From positions 1 to 64,000 of the forward strand of contig NZ_FMID01000024.1 of the NCBI RefSeq assembly GCF_900095385.1: a stretch of 64,000 bases of DNA, given 5' to 3'. Of this stretch, positions 1 through 10,152 are shown one piece after another. Under the pieces are notes generated by a model. The model had not been told where the DNA came from. It was given only the letters and a program-made list of their open reading frames with translations, and did no database searches. The DNA comes from Methanoculleus chikugoensis. GTDB taxonomy: Archaea > Halobacteriota > Methanomicrobia > Methanomicrobiales > Methanoculleaceae. The first letter of the stretch is position 1. Every line of letters begins with the position of its first letter. The translations under genes were made by a program, and so were the position numbers.

Positions 1-44
1 ACTAGTGATATTGGCTATGAGGCGAGAACATTGGCAGATACGTG

Positions 45-400
45 GAGAAAGGGGAGGGGGATGTTCCTCCCTTCTGCCTCTACCTGATTCGAGGACTACG
101 CTAACCCCCACCGCCCGCGCTTCGCGCTCCTCCCGTCCCCAAGGGGGCGGGCAGTTCATGGCGATTTCACCTTGAAAGCCGTGTCAGGGTGATGAGGTCA
201 TCTCAAAAAGTTCTATGAACTTTCCGACGTTTCTATCCTCTGTTCTATATCCTGGACATGGGGGTGAAACGGCTTTCCATCGGGTATCGCCTCTCGGGGG
301 AGGGTTCGGGAGGAGGTGTCCCCCTCCCGGCAAAGGGGTTTTGGAACAACCTCAATGAGCCGTCACAAGTCGCACCTGTAGTGCTCCCACTTCTATCCAT
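45..400 (+). repeat. Dispersed GC-rich repeat, copy A (gene-free tract 1-434)
   Basis: The first 434 bases hold no convincing gene. They carry a diverged copy of the repeat family also seen near 34.0, 40.5, 46.4, 57.0 and 60.8 kb. Bases 117-127 form the short hairpin GCGC-TTC-GCGC. Bases 133-152 form a second stem of CCCG..CCCC against GGGG..CGGG. The TGGCGAT motif follows at 159. A related GTATCGCC block with a G-run and C-run hairpin lies at 283-330, and the GCAC-CTGTA-GTGC mini-hairpin module is at 372-384. The function is unknown. Confidence 0.7.
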
Positions 401-434
401 CGGGTCGTCGCGCCCCGATTTCGCAAAAAAAGAA

Positions 435-2270
435 TTAAATAAACCGGGGCTTCCGTGAGAGAAGCTTCGGCGTATAGAGCTGCCGGAAGGGCTTTCCGGC
501 GGTCTCCAGCTTCACCGCCTGGATGAGTTCGCTCTCGGTCATCGACTCCTTGTAGGGTTTCTTCTTCGCCGAAAGTCTCCGGATGGTGACCATGAGCCGG
601 CCGGTCTCGGCCTCCTGGTCGCCGATCACCGCGACGTAGGGCACCCAGTCCATCCCGGCCTCGCGGACCTTCTTGTTCACGCTCTCGTCCCGGTCGTCGA
701 CATCCGCCCGGATGCCGGTCGCGTTCAGGCGGGCGCCGATCTCTTCCGCGAAACAGACGTGCCGCTCCGCCACCGGCACCAGCCTGACCTGGGTCGGGGC
801 GAGCCAGGTCGGGAACGAGGGGACCTCCTGGGTCGCGGTGTTCTCGAGCATCGCGCAGATCACCCGCTCGATCGAGCCCGTCGGCGAGCAGTGGAGGATC
901 GGCGGGTGAACCTCCGTCCCGTCAGGGGCGTAGTATTTGATGTCGAACCGGTCGGCGCTCTCCACATCGATCTGGACGGTCGGGTTCTCGATCGGCCTGC
1001 CCTGCGCATCGATCGCTGCGAGATCGGCTTTAGCGATCCAGTAGTGAGTCCGCTCCGAGAGGACCTCGACCAGCATCGGGACGCCCGACTTCGCGACGAT
1101 CCCCTTCACCCAGAGTTCGTACTGCTCAAAGAAGTCCCGGGTGCACCGGAATATCCCGACGAGCGGTGTCTCGAGATCCTCGCCGCTCTTCCAGCCTATC
1201 GCAAGCTGCTCCTCGAACGCCGTGAGCGCGCCGTCCACGTCCCGGCAGAGGGTGTGCATATCGGGCATCGTGAAGGCGCGGAGGCGCTTTAATCCGATAA
1301 CCTCGCCCTTCTGCTCGTGGCGGAACGAGTAGGTCGAGAGTTCGTAGAGTTTCATCGGGAGGGTGTTCGGGGATATGTGCATATCGTGCATGATCGAGAA
1401 CATCCCGAAACACGCCGCAAACCGGAGCATCATGTCGCGGTTGCCGCTCTTGAACCGGTACTGCCGTTCCCCGAACTTGGCGGCGTGCTCCGAGATTGCC
1501 CGGTCGCCGAGGTCGTACATCACCGGGGTCTCGACCGGCATCCCGCCGTACTCGAGCACCTGGGAGAGGACGTAGTCGGAGAGGAGGTCCCGGATCAGTT
1601 TCCCCCGGGGCATCCAGCGGTGATGCCCGACGTCGGAGCGCGGCTCATACTCCACGAGTTCCTTCGCGCGCATCAGATCGACGTGCGCCGGCTCGCCCCC
1701 TTCCGGCCCTGGATATCCGAGTTCTTTGCGGATCAGCGAGGCAAAAGGAGTGTTCTCCTTAGCGTAATCGGCCGCGTCTTTGCGGTCCCCCTCAGGGGTG
1801 ACGACGAAGAACTCGTGCTCGATCTCCTTCTTCGGTGCGGCCGCTCCTTCGCCGGGCACAATCGTCCGGGAGAGTTCCGAGAGCGGGTGGCCCTTGCAGG
1901 AGAGCGAGAAGGCCTTGTACCAGCCGAACGGCGCCCGCTTCACGACAACGTCGTCTATACCGGCGAGAGTTTCCTGGATGCCCTTAAGAACGCTCACCGC
2001 CGCATCCGGCGATGCAAGGTCGGAGGAGAGGTGGGCATAGGGGTAGATCATGATATTGGTAGTGCCGAGCTGCCGGGCGGTAGTGATGATCTCGTCCGCC
2101 GCCTGCCTGACGGCATCCTCGATGTTCTCCTCGTCGACAGACTCAACCGCGCAGAAGACGGCAAGCGCCTCGTCGAGTGCGTCCTTTGGGACCGCGTCCT
2201 CTTCGGCGACCTTCGTCTTCTTCCGGGCCTCGTATTCGATATGATCAGAGTGGATCAGAAGAAGTCGCAT
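435..2270 (-). CDS. thrS: Threonyl-tRNA synthetase, archaeal type
   Basis: Charges tRNA-Thr with threonine in the cytoplasm. The 611-residue protein has the archaeal layout. Residues 1 to about 140 resemble the D-aminoacyl-tRNA deacylase-like editing domain that removes mis-attached serine, starting [20 protein letters not shown]. The class II core (about 200-490) carries a motif 2 region at [20 protein letters not shown]. The C-terminal anticodon-binding domain contains [15 protein letters not shown]. The ATG at 2270 is kept because it starts exactly at the editing domain and has a TATA-like box about 40 bases upstream. The gene is monocistronic. No odd residues were noticed. Confidence 0.96.
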   Translation of the reverse strand: MRLLLIHSDHIEYEARKKTKVAEEDAVPKDALDEALAVFCAVESVDEENIEDAVRQAADEIITTARQLGTTNIMIYPYAHLSSDLASPDAAVSVLKGIQETLAGIDDVVVKRAPFGWYKAFSLSCKGHPLSELSRTIVPGEGAAAPKKEIEHEFFVVTPEGDRKDAADYAKENTPFASLIRKELGYPGPEGGEPAHVDLMRAKELVEYEPRSDVGHHRWMPRGKLIRDLLSDYVLSQVLEYGGMPVETPVMYDLGDRAISEHAAKFGERQYRFKSGNRDMMLRFAACFGMFSIMHDMHISPNTLPMKLYELSTYSFRHEQKGEVIGLKRLRAFTMPDMHTLCRDVDGALTAFEEQLAIGWKSGEDLETPLVGIFRCTRDFFEQYELWVKGIVAKSGVPMLVEVLSERTHYWIAKADLAAIDAQGRPIENPTVQIDVESADRFDIKYYAPDGTEVHPPILHCSPTGSIERVICAMLENTATQEVPSFPTWLAPTQVRLVPVAERHVCFAEEIGARLNATGIRADVDDRDESVNKKVREAGMDWVPYVAVIGDQEAETGRLMVTIRRLSAKKKPYKESMTESELIQAVKLETAGKPFRQLYTPKLLSRKPRFI

Positions 2271-2308
2271 TGGTATCCCCAGTTGAATCGTTCAATATCT
2301 GTTTTCCT

Positions 2309-2318
2309 GCTATATAGT
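2309..2318 (-). promoter_or_regulatory. TATA-like box for thrS
   Basis: An AT-rich CTATATA block lies about 40 bases before the thrS start in otherwise GC-rich sequence. This spacing fits an archaeal TATA box with a short leader. Assigned by eye only. Confidence 0.5.
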
Positions 2319-2381
2319 GCATGACGCTCGGCGGGCGGGGGGCACGTCCCCCGGGCCGCCGCTCTTGCCGGATTCCCGGCA

Positions 2382-2945
2382 TCACTCCTGTGCGCGGCGC
2401 GCGTTCTCGTGGTAGCGGGAGAGGGTCGCCTGCCGCTGGTCCATGTATTTCGCGTCCTGCTTCATGTTGTACGGGCGCGCAGCGCGATCAGTCCGGTAGA
2501 AGACCAGTTGCCCGATCGGCATCCCCGCGTAGACCTTGACCGGCCGGGAGTTCACGTTGCACATCTCGAGCGTTATCGTCCCCCGGAACCCCGCGTCGAT
2601 CCAGCCCCCTGTCTGGTGGAGCTCGACCCCGAGGCGCGCGATGCTGCTCTTCCCCTCGATGCTCGCCACGACGTCGTCGGGGAGCTCGATCGACTCGAGC
2701 GTCTCGGCGAGGAGGAACCGGCCCGGTGTAAGGACGATCGAGTCGGCCACCGTCTCCTCGGTCTCTCTGCAGACGGTCTCTCTGTCGTAGGGGTCGATCA
2801 CGGTCTCTCCCGGGACGTACCAGACAAAGTGCGAACCGAGCCTGATATCCAGGGAATTTGGCTGGATCAGGGAAGGTTCGAAGGGGTCTACCCGGATATG
2901 CCCGCGCCTGATCCGATCCTCTATCTGCCAGTCGACAAGAATCAT
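2382..2945 (-). CDS. dcd: dCTP deaminase (possibly bifunctional dCTP deaminase/dUTPase)
   Basis: Deaminates dCTP to dUTP for thymidylate synthesis. The 187-residue protein shows the family core: [20 protein letters not shown], then [12 protein letters not shown] with the likely catalytic Glu, and [10 protein letters not shown]. Some archaeal members also hydrolyse dUTP to dUMP; sequence by eye cannot settle that here. The ATG at 2945 is preferred to the upstream TTG at 2966, because the family begins at MILVDWQI and a GGGAGA lies 12 bases upstream. It is the last gene of a long minus-strand run and follows the tRNA methylase gene by 22 bases. Confidence 0.93.
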   Translation of the reverse strand: MILVDWQIEDRIRRGHIRVDPFEPSLIQPNSLDIRLGSHFVWYVPGETVIDPYDRETVCRETEETVADSIVLTPGRFLLAETLESIELPDDVVASIEGKSSIARLGVELHQTGGWIDAGFRGTITLEMCNVNSRPVKVYAGMPIGQLVFYRTDRAARPYNMKQDAKYMDQRQATLSRYHENARRAQE

Positions 2946-2967
2946 TCTAGTAGATCTCTCCCGCAAC

Positions 2968-3666
2968 CTATTCTTTGTTTTCGAGATGCCACTCCGTCCG
3001 GCGCATCAACCCGTGAAGGGTGCTCGCCTCGCGGATGGTCAGTTTCGTCCGGCCGAGTATGCGGCGGATGAGCGTCATCGTATTCTCCTGCTTGAAGTCC
3101 GGGTGGTCGATCCGGTCGAGGAAGGCGCTGATGTGCCGGTAGAGCGAATCCATCTCGACCTGCCCCGCGAGCGGGTAGGTCCCGCGCGGCAGGTTCGCAA
3201 GCTCGTAGCAGAGGATGCCCACCGCGTGGGAGAGGTTGAGGATGGGATAGATCTCCGAGGTCGGGATGGTGCAGATGAGGTTCGCCCGCTTCAGTTCGGT
3301 GTTCGCGAGCCCCCAGTTCTCCCGCCCGAAGAGGATCGCGACCGTCCCGTCGATATCGCCGACGATCTCCCTGACCTCCGCCGGCGCGTAGTAAGGCATC
3401 CGCATCGGGGTGCAGACCGATTTGCTCACCTCGCCGGTCGTCGCGACGACGAAGTCGAACTCCCGGTAGACCTCCTCGACCGTCATCCGCCGGGCGCCGT
3501 CGAGAACGTCGCGGGCGTGGGAGGCGCGCATGGTCGCGTCGTCGCCGAGCGTGCAGGGGTTGACGAGAACCAGCCGGGTGAACCCGAAGTTCTTCATCAC
3601 CCGGGCGGTAAACCCGACGTTTCCCTCGTAGAGGGGTTCGACCAGGACGATCGAGATCTCAGGCAT
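2968..3666 (-). CDS. SPOUT-class RNA 2'-O-methyltransferase, TrmJ-like
   Basis: Predicted S-adenosylmethionine-dependent ribose methylase; the closest characterised relatives are TrmJ enzymes acting on tRNA position 32. The 232-residue protein starts with the family N-terminus [20 protein letters not shown]. It then has the knot motifs [12 protein letters not shown] and [16 protein letters not shown], which form the cofactor-binding trefoil knot. The C-terminal part is probably a dimerisation or helical extension. It lies 3 bases after the GGGP synthase stop, so it is almost certainly co-transcribed with it. The target nucleotide is inferred from the family only. Confidence 0.88.
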   Translation of the reverse strand: MPEISIVLVEPLYEGNVGFTARVMKNFGFTRLVLVNPCTLGDDATMRASHARDVLDGARRMTVEEVYREFDFVVATTGEVSKSVCTPMRMPYYAPAEVREIVGDIDGTVAILFGRENWGLANTELKRANLICTIPTSEIYPILNLSHAVGILCYELANLPRGTYPLAGQVEMDSLYRHISAFLDRIDHPDFKQENTMTLIRRILGRTKLTIREASTLHGLMRRTEWHLENKE

Positions 3667-3669
3667 GCC

Positions 3670-4362
3670 TCATTGTACCGCCCGGACCGTCGCCCGGAGT
3701 ACGTCGATCCCTTCCTCGTAGACCGCGTTCCCCACGACGATCGTGTCGGCATAGCGGCCCATCTCCGTCGCCTGCTCGGCCGAACGGATCCCGCCGCCGT
3801 AGTAGAGGACGGCGTGCTCGATCGCCTCGGACGCCGCCTGCACGATTGCGGGATCCCCGTAGGTTCCGCTGTACTCGATGTAGACGATGGGGAACCGGAA
3901 GTAGCGGTCCGCGACCTGTGCGAACGCGGCTACGTCCTCCCCCGAGAGGCTGCAGTCCGCCCCCGTCACCCGACCGACGGCCGAGTTCGGGTTGAGGACG
4001 ATGTAGGCCTCGGGCACCACCATCTCCCAGTCGATACTGCTCGCCTGGCGCAGCCAGGCGTAGTGCTTCCCGACGACCCAGCGGACGTCGTTCGTGTTCA
4101 ACACGCTCGGCACGAAGAGGTGGTCGATCCCGTTATCAAAGATGGCGCAGTCGGGGCTCGCCGGTTCCACCACCAGCGGCAGCCCGTAGGAGGAGACCAG
4201 ATCCAGGAGTTCATGAAGATTCTCCCGCGTCACGTTCAGCGTGCCCGAGAGCATCAGGGCGTCGGTTCCGCTCGTCGCGATCTCCTCGACGGCTCCCTCA
4301 GGGAGGCGTTTATCAGGGTCAAGTTTCGTTACGTGTGCCCAGGTCTTCCAGTTCGCGTGCAT
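3670..4362 (-). CDS. Geranylgeranylglyceryl phosphate synthase
   Basis: Joins geranylgeranyl diphosphate to sn-glycerol 1-phosphate, the first committed step of archaeal ether-lipid synthesis. The 230-residue TIM-barrel protein (PcrB/GGGPS family) shows the substrate-binding segments YIEYSGTYGDP and YYGGGIRSAEQA, and TIVVGNAVYE near the C-terminus. The length fits the shorter group of archaeal GGGP synthases. It starts 4 bases after the topA stop. This enzyme is a strong archaeal marker for the window. The neighbours are information-processing genes, so the operon mixes pathways. Confidence 0.94.
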   Translation of the reverse strand: MHANWKTWAHVTKLDPDKRLPEGAVEEIATSGTDALMLSGTLNVTRENLHELLDLVSSYGLPLVVEPASPDCAIFDNGIDHLFVPSVLNTNDVRWVVGKHYAWLRQASSIDWEMVVPEAYIVLNPNSAVGRVTGADCSLSGEDVAAFAQVADRYFRFPIVYIEYSGTYGDPAIVQAASEAIEHAVLYYGGGIRSAEQATEMGRYADTIVVGNAVYEEGIDVLRATVRAVQ

Positions 4363-4366
4363 GGTG

Positions 4367-7162
4367 TCACTTCAGGTGGCCGATGTAGTCGCGGAGTCTG
4401 GCCTTCGGGATGCCGGTGATGGTAGCGATCTCATCGGGATTGGCATCACGGAGCGTAGCGGCGTCATAGATGCCTGCAAGGTAGAGCCTGTCCACGGTCG
4501 CCTCGCCGAGCCCGGGGATCTCAAGGAGTTCTTTGCGCCCGCGCTCGAAGACTGCCTTTGAGATCTTCTGGGGGGCAGGGCGACCGAGGTGCCTGCAGAC
4601 CAGATCCACATGTTTATGTACGGTTTCCGGGTTAATGCCGGTTTTGCTTGCAAGGTAGGGGATGGGGAGGTAGCAGAGGTCGTCGGGACTCGAGACGCCG
4701 CCTGCCTGGTACTTCTTCAGGCTGACCGCGGGAACCCCGGCCTCCCGGAGGGCGCGCTCGTTGCAGAGCCCGCGGGCCGCGTCCAGGAGTTCGGTTCCGG
4801 TGGTCTCCGGTATCCCGGCCTTCTTGATCGCCGCAACGTCGGCGAGCGAGAGCGCGTGGATATCGCCGATCCCCTGTTCGAGGAGGTTCTTGATGATCTT
4901 CGCGTGGCTCCGGCCCTTCCTCGGGGGCACGATCTTGCGGACGAACTTCCTGAGTTCCGAACGGCGGCGGAGAACCTCGAGCGCATCTTCTGCCTCTCTC
5001 GCGAGTTGTGCTGCCTCTTTCGTCTCGGTGTCGACGGTTTTCGCGAGTTCTTCAGGCTGCATGCCCGCGATCTCGGAGACCGTGTAGATGTGATGCGCGT
5101 GCAGGCGGTGCATGAGGTCGTCGGTCATCGAGGGCATCATCCGGAGCGCCTCGACGTTCGAGGCGATATGGCTGCAGAGCGGGCAGCCGATGTCCCACGG
5201 GCGGGAGCCTTTCCGGATCAGGCGGACGTGGGAGAGGTTGTGCTCTCCGCAGGTCGCTTCGACCCGGATTGCCTTGCCCCAGGTGCTGCCGGGCAGGCTG
5301 ATGTTGAACCTGCACTCGGGGTAGCCGGTGCAGCCGATGAACTGGGAGACGCCGATGTGCCGGATCCGGAGATCGTGGCCGCAGGCCGGGCAGGGGCCGA
5401 CGGTATGCTCCTCGGCGGTCTGCTCCATGATCTCGGTGCCGATCTCCGACTTATGCGCCTCGAGTTTGTCGAAGACCCGATGAAGCATCTCGCGGGACTC
5501 GGTGACGACGTCGTCGCGGGAGCGCCGGCTCTGCTTGATGAGCTGCATGTGCTCCTCGAGCGTCCGGGTCATCTCCGGCTCCGTGATCGTCTCGGCGTGG
5601 TTGTCGAGCGCGTCGATGACCGCCCGGCCGACGAGGGTCGGGCGAAGCGGGTTGCCTTCCACGTAGCGGCGGGAGACGAGTTTGCCGATCACCTCGTGCC
5701 GGGTACTCTTCGTGCCGAGGCCGAGTTCCTCCATCACCTGGATGAGCCGGCTCTGGGAGTAGCGCGCCGGCGGCTGCGTCTCCTTCTCCTCGAGGCTCAC
5801 CTCCCTGATCGGCAGCCTCTCACCCGGGGCGAGCACCGGGAGGATGTTCTCCTTCGCCTCCGAGTAGGGGTAGACCCGGCGCCACCCGGCGTAGAGGAGC
5901 CTGCCGCCCGTGGCCTTGTAGGACTCGCCGGACGCGTCGAAGGTGCATCGCGTGGTCGTCCAGTTCGCGTCGGGGGAGAGGGTCGCGAGGAACCTCCGCA
6001 CGACGAGTTCGTAGACCTTCCACCGGTCCTGCCCGAGAGCCTCCCGGGTCGCGGAGCCCGTCGGGTGGATCGGCGGGTGGTCGGTGCTCTCCTTCTTGCC
6101 CCGGGTCGGGACGGGCCGCCGGTTCTGCTGCACCCAGGCGACGTCCTTATCAAAGATTCCTCCTTTGAGGGTGTTGAGGATCGCGTCCAGGTTCAGCGAT
6201 TTCGGGTAGACCGTGTTGTCGGTCCTCGGGTAGGAGATGTACCCGTTCATGTAGAGGTCTTCGGCGATCCGCATCGCGTTCGCCGCCGAAAGGCCCAGGC
6301 GGCTCGCCGCGACGATGAACGTCGTGGTGTCGAACGGCGTCGGTGCCCGGTCGACTTTCTGCCCCTCTTTCACGTCCGTGACGATGAGCGGCTCCTTCGT
6401 CCCCGCCTCCGCGGCGAGGGCCGTATCGTGGTCGGTGAACCGCCCGGCGGTGTGCCGCGCCTCGATCGCTACACCGTCCTTCTCGGTTTCGAGTGAGAGC
6501 ATCCAGTAGGTCTGGGGGACGAAACTCTCGATCTCGCGCTCCCGGTCAACGATCATGGCGAGTGTCGGGCTCTGGACGCGGCCGACGGAGAGGATATTCG
6601 TGCCGCCCCGGCGTGCCGCGAGGCTGATGAACCGGGTCAGCGACGCCCCCCACATAAGGTCGACCGCCTGGCGGGCCTCGCCGGCAGCCGCGAGGTCGAA
6701 GTCGAGGTCGGTCAGGTTCTCGAACGCGGAGCGGATCTCCGCCGGGGTTATCGCGGAGAACCGGGCCCGGTTGATCCTGACGCCGGGGTTCACCGCACGG
6801 ACGAGTTCGTAGGCCTCCTTCCCGATCAGTTCTCCTTCCGTATCGTAATCGGTCGCAATGGTGACGAGGTCCGCCTTCTTCGAGAGTTTCTGGATGAGGT
6901 TTACGATCTTCTTCTCGGTCGGCTTCTTGACGATACCCGCGTCGATGAGGCTTCGCGGTGTATGGGTCTCGCTTCGCCAGTTCGTGTAGCCCGGCTCGAA
7001 ATCCACCTCCACCACGTGCCCTTTGAGGCCGACCACCGTCTTTGTGTCGAAGGAGTAGGTGGATACGCTTCCGTCCTTCGTCGCTCTCACCTTCTCGCTG
7101 CCGGCGAGGATCTGCGCGATCCGGTTTGCCGAGATGTTCTTCTCTGCGATGATCAGATGCAC
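4367..7162 (-). CDS. topA: DNA topoisomerase I (type IA)
   Basis: Relaxes negative supercoils by a single-strand break and passage mechanism. The 931-residue protein has an N-terminal Toprim domain starting HLIIAEKN and containing DYDTEGELIGKEAYELV. The active-site tyrosine lies in YISYPRTDNTVYP near residue 315. Two Cys-rich zinc segments follow (CPACGHDLRI...CTGYPEC and CGEHN...CPLC). The long C-terminal tail has repeated helix-hairpin-helix-like units, such as EIPGLGEATVDRLYLAGI. The start codon is GTG, 6 bases after gatB. The repeated HhH tail makes it longer than many type IA enzymes, but this is common in methanogens. Confidence 0.95.
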   Translation of the reverse strand: MHLIIAEKNISANRIAQILAGSEKVRATKDGSVSTYSFDTKTVVGLKGHVVEVDFEPGYTNWRSETHTPRSLIDAGIVKKPTEKKIVNLIQKLSKKADLVTIATDYDTEGELIGKEAYELVRAVNPGVRINRARFSAITPAEIRSAFENLTDLDFDLAAAGEARQAVDLMWGASLTRFISLAARRGGTNILSVGRVQSPTLAMIVDREREIESFVPQTYWMLSLETEKDGVAIEARHTAGRFTDHDTALAAEAGTKEPLIVTDVKEGQKVDRAPTPFDTTTFIVAASRLGLSAANAMRIAEDLYMNGYISYPRTDNTVYPKSLNLDAILNTLKGGIFDKDVAWVQQNRRPVPTRGKKESTDHPPIHPTGSATREALGQDRWKVYELVVRRFLATLSPDANWTTTRCTFDASGESYKATGGRLLYAGWRRVYPYSEAKENILPVLAPGERLPIREVSLEEKETQPPARYSQSRLIQVMEELGLGTKSTRHEVIGKLVSRRYVEGNPLRPTLVGRAVIDALDNHAETITEPEMTRTLEEHMQLIKQSRRSRDDVVTESREMLHRVFDKLEAHKSEIGTEIMEQTAEEHTVGPCPACGHDLRIRHIGVSQFIGCTGYPECRFNISLPGSTWGKAIRVEATCGEHNLSHVRLIRKGSRPWDIGCPLCSHIASNVEALRMMPSMTDDLMHRLHAHHIYTVSEIAGMQPEELAKTVDTETKEAAQLAREAEDALEVLRRRSELRKFVRKIVPPRKGRSHAKIIKNLLEQGIGDIHALSLADVAAIKKAGIPETTGTELLDAARGLCNERALREAGVPAVSLKKYQAGGVSSPDDLCYLPIPYLASKTGINPETVHKHVDLVCRHLGRPAPQKISKAVFERGRKELLEIPGLGEATVDRLYLAGIYDAATLRDANPDEIATITGIPKARLRDYIGHLK

Positions 7163-7168
7163 TGCGGA

Positions 7169-8584
7169 TTACACCCCGCCTGTATCAATGTACCCGGATA
7201 CGATGCGGCCGAGTTCCCGCGGGTCTGCCCGTCCGCGGGTCTCTTTCATCACCTGCCCCACGAGGAAGTTCAGGGCTCCCTTCTTGCCGGCCCGGTAGTC
7301 CTCCACGGCCTGGGGGTTCGCGGCGACCACTTTCTCAACGACCTGCGTGAACTCGTCTCCCGCGGCCCTGGCGAGCCCCTCGCGCTCCACGATTGCGGCG
7401 GGAGGCTCGCAGGGCTTGCCGGCGGCGCAGGCATCGAGCATCTCCCGCAGAACCTTGACGCCGGCCGCATCGGTGATCGTCTCCGACCGCAGAAGCGCGA
7501 GGAGTTCCGCGATGCGTTCGGCCGGGACGGCGGCGATGCTCATCTCGCGGTAGTTGAGTTCTCCAAGGAGCGTGTCGGCCACCCATGTGGCGGCGAGGGC
7601 GGGGTCGACGTGAGCGACCTCCTCGTAGAAGTCGGCGAGCTTCGGGTCGCCGGTCAGCGTCCGGGCATGGTTGAGCGATATGCCGTACTGCGCCGTGAAC
7701 CGGTTCTTCCGGGCGACAGGCAGTTCAGGAAGGTCGATTGCCGCGACCCAGTCTGCGACCCGGAGCGGCGGGAGATCCGGGTCGGGGAAGTAGCGGTAGT
7801 CGTGCGCCTCCTCCTTGCTGCGGGCGGAGGTGGTGATCCCGCGCCCTTCCATGAAGTGCCGGGTCTCTCGCGCCACTTTCTGGCCGCGCCGGAGCAGGTT
7901 CTTCTGCCGGGTCATCTCGAAGGTGAGGGCTTTCTCGACGCCCTTGTAGGAGGAGATGTTCTTGACCTCGACCCGTTCGGAGCCCTCAATCGATATGTTT
8001 GCATCCACGCGGAGGCCGCCCTCCCGCTCGCCGTCGAAGACGCCGAGATACTCGAGGATCGTCCGGAGTTTGTTGAGGAACCGGCGCGCCTCCTGTGGTG
8101 AGCGCATGTCCGGTTCGGTGACGATCTCAAGGAGGGGGATACCCGATCGGTTGTAGTCGACGAGCGAGTACTTCGACCCGCCCGCGACGTGGATGAGCCT
8201 TCCGGGGTCTTCTTCGAGGTGCGCCCGGGTGATCCGGACGATCTTCTCGTGTCCCTCGTCGTCCTCGATCTCGATCGTCCCCTCTACCGCGAGCGGTTTA
8301 TCGCTCTGGGTGATCTGGTAGGCCTTTGCAAGATCGGGGTAGAAGTAGTTCTTCCGGGCGAACTCCGACTCTTCCGGGACCTTCATATCGAGGGCTTTTG
8401 CCACCTTCAGGCCGTACTCGACCGCTCTTCGGTTCAGGCGCGGGAGCGCGCCGGGAAGGCCGAGACAGACCGGACAGCAGTGGGTGTTCGGCTCGTCGTC
8501 GCGGTAGTCGGTCGAGCACCCGCAGAAGAGTTTTGTCGCGGTCGAGAGCTGGACGTGGATCTCGAGCCCGACGATCGTCTTCAT
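7169..8584 (-). CDS. gatB: Aspartyl/glutamyl-tRNA amidotransferase subunit B
   Basis: The tRNA-binding and phosphorylating subunit of GatCAB. In archaea GatCAB is expected to make Asn-tRNA(Asn), because Gln-tRNA is made by GatDE. The 471-residue protein begins [20 protein letters not shown] and carries the zinc cysteines CGCS...HCCPVC (residues about 20-45), then [17 protein letters not shown]. The C-terminal YqeY-like domain ends with [13 protein letters not shown]. The ATG at 8584 overlaps the gatA stop as ATGA; a longer reading frame upstream runs inside gatA and is not used. Confidence 0.95.
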   Translation of the reverse strand: MKTIVGLEIHVQLSTATKLFCGCSTDYRDDEPNTHCCPVCLGLPGALPRLNRRAVEYGLKVAKALDMKVPEESEFARKNYFYPDLAKAYQITQSDKPLAVEGTIEIEDDEGHEKIVRITRAHLEEDPGRLIHVAGGSKYSLVDYNRSGIPLLEIVTEPDMRSPQEARRFLNKLRTILEYLGVFDGEREGGLRVDANISIEGSERVEVKNISSYKGVEKALTFEMTRQKNLLRRGQKVARETRHFMEGRGITTSARSKEEAHDYRYFPDPDLPPLRVADWVAAIDLPELPVARKNRFTAQYGISLNHARTLTGDPKLADFYEEVAHVDPALAATWVADTLLGELNYREMSIAAVPAERIAELLALLRSETITDAAGVKVLREMLDACAAGKPCEPPAAIVEREGLARAAGDEFTQVVEKVVAANPQAVEDYRAGKKGALNFLVGQVMKETRGRADPRELGRIVSGYIDTGGV

Positions 8585-9882
8585 GCCCTCACCTCCTGCT
8601 CGTAGGCAAACGCGACATCGACGACGCGCTCGTCCTCGAACTGTCTTCCCATGATCTGGAGGCCCACGGGGAGTCCGTCCACCCTGCCGCACGGGACGGA
8701 TATCGCCGGGATCCCGGCGAGGTTCGCAGGCGCCGTGAGGATGTCCGAGAGGTACATCGAGATCGGGTCGGTCTTCTCGCCGAGACGGAAGGCGACCGTC
8801 GGCATCGTCGGACCGGCGATGATGTCTACCTCGCGGAGCGCCCGCTCGAAGTCCTCCCGGATCTTCCGGCGGGCTACCTGCGCCTTCGCGTAGTACCGGC
8901 CGGCGTAACCGGCCGAGAGGGCGAAGGTCCCGAGCATGATCCGGCGCCGGACCTCGGCGCCGAACAACTCCAGCCGCAGGTCCTGGTAGGCTTCGTGCCA
9001 GGATTTCCTGGTATCGACCGCCGGGCCGTAGCGGACGCCGTCGAACCTCGCGAGGTTTGAGGAGGCTTCGCTCGTGCAGATGACGTAGTAGGCCGCGAGC
9101 GCGTGCCGCATTCCGGGGATGCTCACCGGGACGGTCTCGGCCCCGAGCCCTTCGAGGACTCCGATGGCGTCGCGGACCCTCTCTCCAACACGGGGGTCGA
9201 CGCCTTCGCCGAAGTACTCCTCCGGTATCCCGACCCGGAGCCCTTTGACCTCGGCTACAGGCCGGTGGTCGTACGGGCGGTCGAGCATCGTCGAGTCGCG
9301 GGGGTCGTAGTGCGCGATCACCGACATCAGCCTTGAGGCGTCCTCGACCGTCCGCGCCATCGACCCGACCTGTTCGAGGGAGTTTGCGTAGGCGATGAGA
9401 CCGTAGCGGGAGACGCGGCCGTAGGTAGGTTTGAGCCCCACGATCCCGCAGAACGCCGCGGGGCAGCGGATCGAGCCGCCGGTATCGGTGCCGAGCGCCA
9501 TCGGGACGAGGCCCGCGGCGACGGCGGCGGCGCTCCCGCCGGACGAACCGCCGGGCACCCGCTCCGGGTCTGCCGGGTTTCTGGTGGGGCCGAACGCGCT
9601 CGTCTCGGTGGTGGAGCCCATCCCGAACTCATCCATGTTGGTCTTGCCGACGATCGCGGCTCCTGCCTGCCGGAGGAGTTCCACGACGTGGGCGTCGTAC
9701 GGCGGGACGTAGCCCTCGAGGATCTTCGATCCGCAGGTGGTCCGTATCCCCGCCGTGGAGATGTTGTCCTTGACCGCGACGGCGGTGCCGGCGAGCGTCC
9801 CGTCAGAGAACGGCGCCTGGCGGCAGGTGGTGATGAAGGCGTTGTACCGGTCGTCCGGCGAGAAGTCGAGGGTTCCCGCCAC
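8581..9882 (-). CDS. gatA: Aspartyl/glutamyl-tRNA amidotransferase subunit A
   Basis: The glutaminase subunit of GatCAB, which releases ammonia for transamidation. The 433-residue protein has the amidase signature with the Ser-cisSer-Lys triad: Lys in [12 protein letters not shown], and the serines in [20 protein letters not shown] followed by [16 protein letters not shown]. It starts with GTG at 9882, directly against the gatC stop, which indicates translational coupling. It is slightly shorter than many bacterial GatA proteins but all catalytic blocks are present. Confidence 0.95.
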   Translation of the reverse strand: MAGTLDFSPDDRYNAFITTCRQAPFSDGTLAGTAVAVKDNISTAGIRTTCGSKILEGYVPPYDAHVVELLRQAGAAIVGKTNMDEFGMGSTTETSAFGPTRNPADPERVPGGSSGGSAAAVAAGLVPMALGTDTGGSIRCPAAFCGIVGLKPTYGRVSRYGLIAYANSLEQVGSMARTVEDASRLMSVIAHYDPRDSTMLDRPYDHRPVAEVKGLRVGIPEEYFGEGVDPRVGERVRDAIGVLEGLGAETVPVSIPGMRHALAAYYVICTSEASSNLARFDGVRYGPAVDTRKSWHEAYQDLRLELFGAEVRRRIMLGTFALSAGYAGRYYAKAQVARRKIREDFERALREVDIIAGPTMPTVAFRLGEKTDPISMYLSDILTAPANLAGIPAISVPCGRVDGLPVGLQIMGRQFEDERVVDVAFAYEQEVRA

Positions 9883-10152
9883 TCACATCACCCTCGGTGC
9901 CTTGATAAATCCGTTCTCGGTCGACCCCGCGTTCGCGAGTGCCTCTTCCTGCGAGAGGCCTGGCCGGGGCTCATCTTCCCGGAAGACGTTGGTGATCCCG
10001 ACGACCGGGGCGCTCTCGCCCTCGACGGTGTCGAGGACCTCGAAGTACTCGATAATCGCGTTGAACTGTTTGGTGAACTCCGGCACCTCGTCTCTCGATA
10101 TGCCGATATCCGCAAGTTCTGCTATATGCTCAATATCGCTCTCAGTAATCAT
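9883..10152 (-). CDS. gatC: Aspartyl/glutamyl-tRNA amidotransferase subunit C
   Basis: Small subunit (89 residues) that wraps around GatA and GatB and stabilises the complex. The N-terminus ITESDIEHIAELADIGISRD and the conserved ending EEALANAGSTENGFIKAPRV are typical. The gene overlaps the end of the upstream asparagine-synthetase-like gene by 11 bases, and its stop abuts the gatA start. All three Gat subunits are therefore in order C-A-B and probably made from one transcript. Confidence 0.93.
   Translation of the reverse strand: MITESDIEHIAELADIGISRDEVPEFTKQFNAIIEYFEVLDTVEGESAPVVGITNVFREDEPRPGLSQEEALANAGSTENGFIKAPRVM

Noticed and set aside
258-458. Small frame in the left repeat tract
   Set aside because: Overlaps repeat hairpins and the end of thrS; no family likeness.
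4589-6496. 635-codon open frame on the plus strand
   Set aside because: Antisense shadow of topA, with low-complexity Arg/Glu/Leu content.
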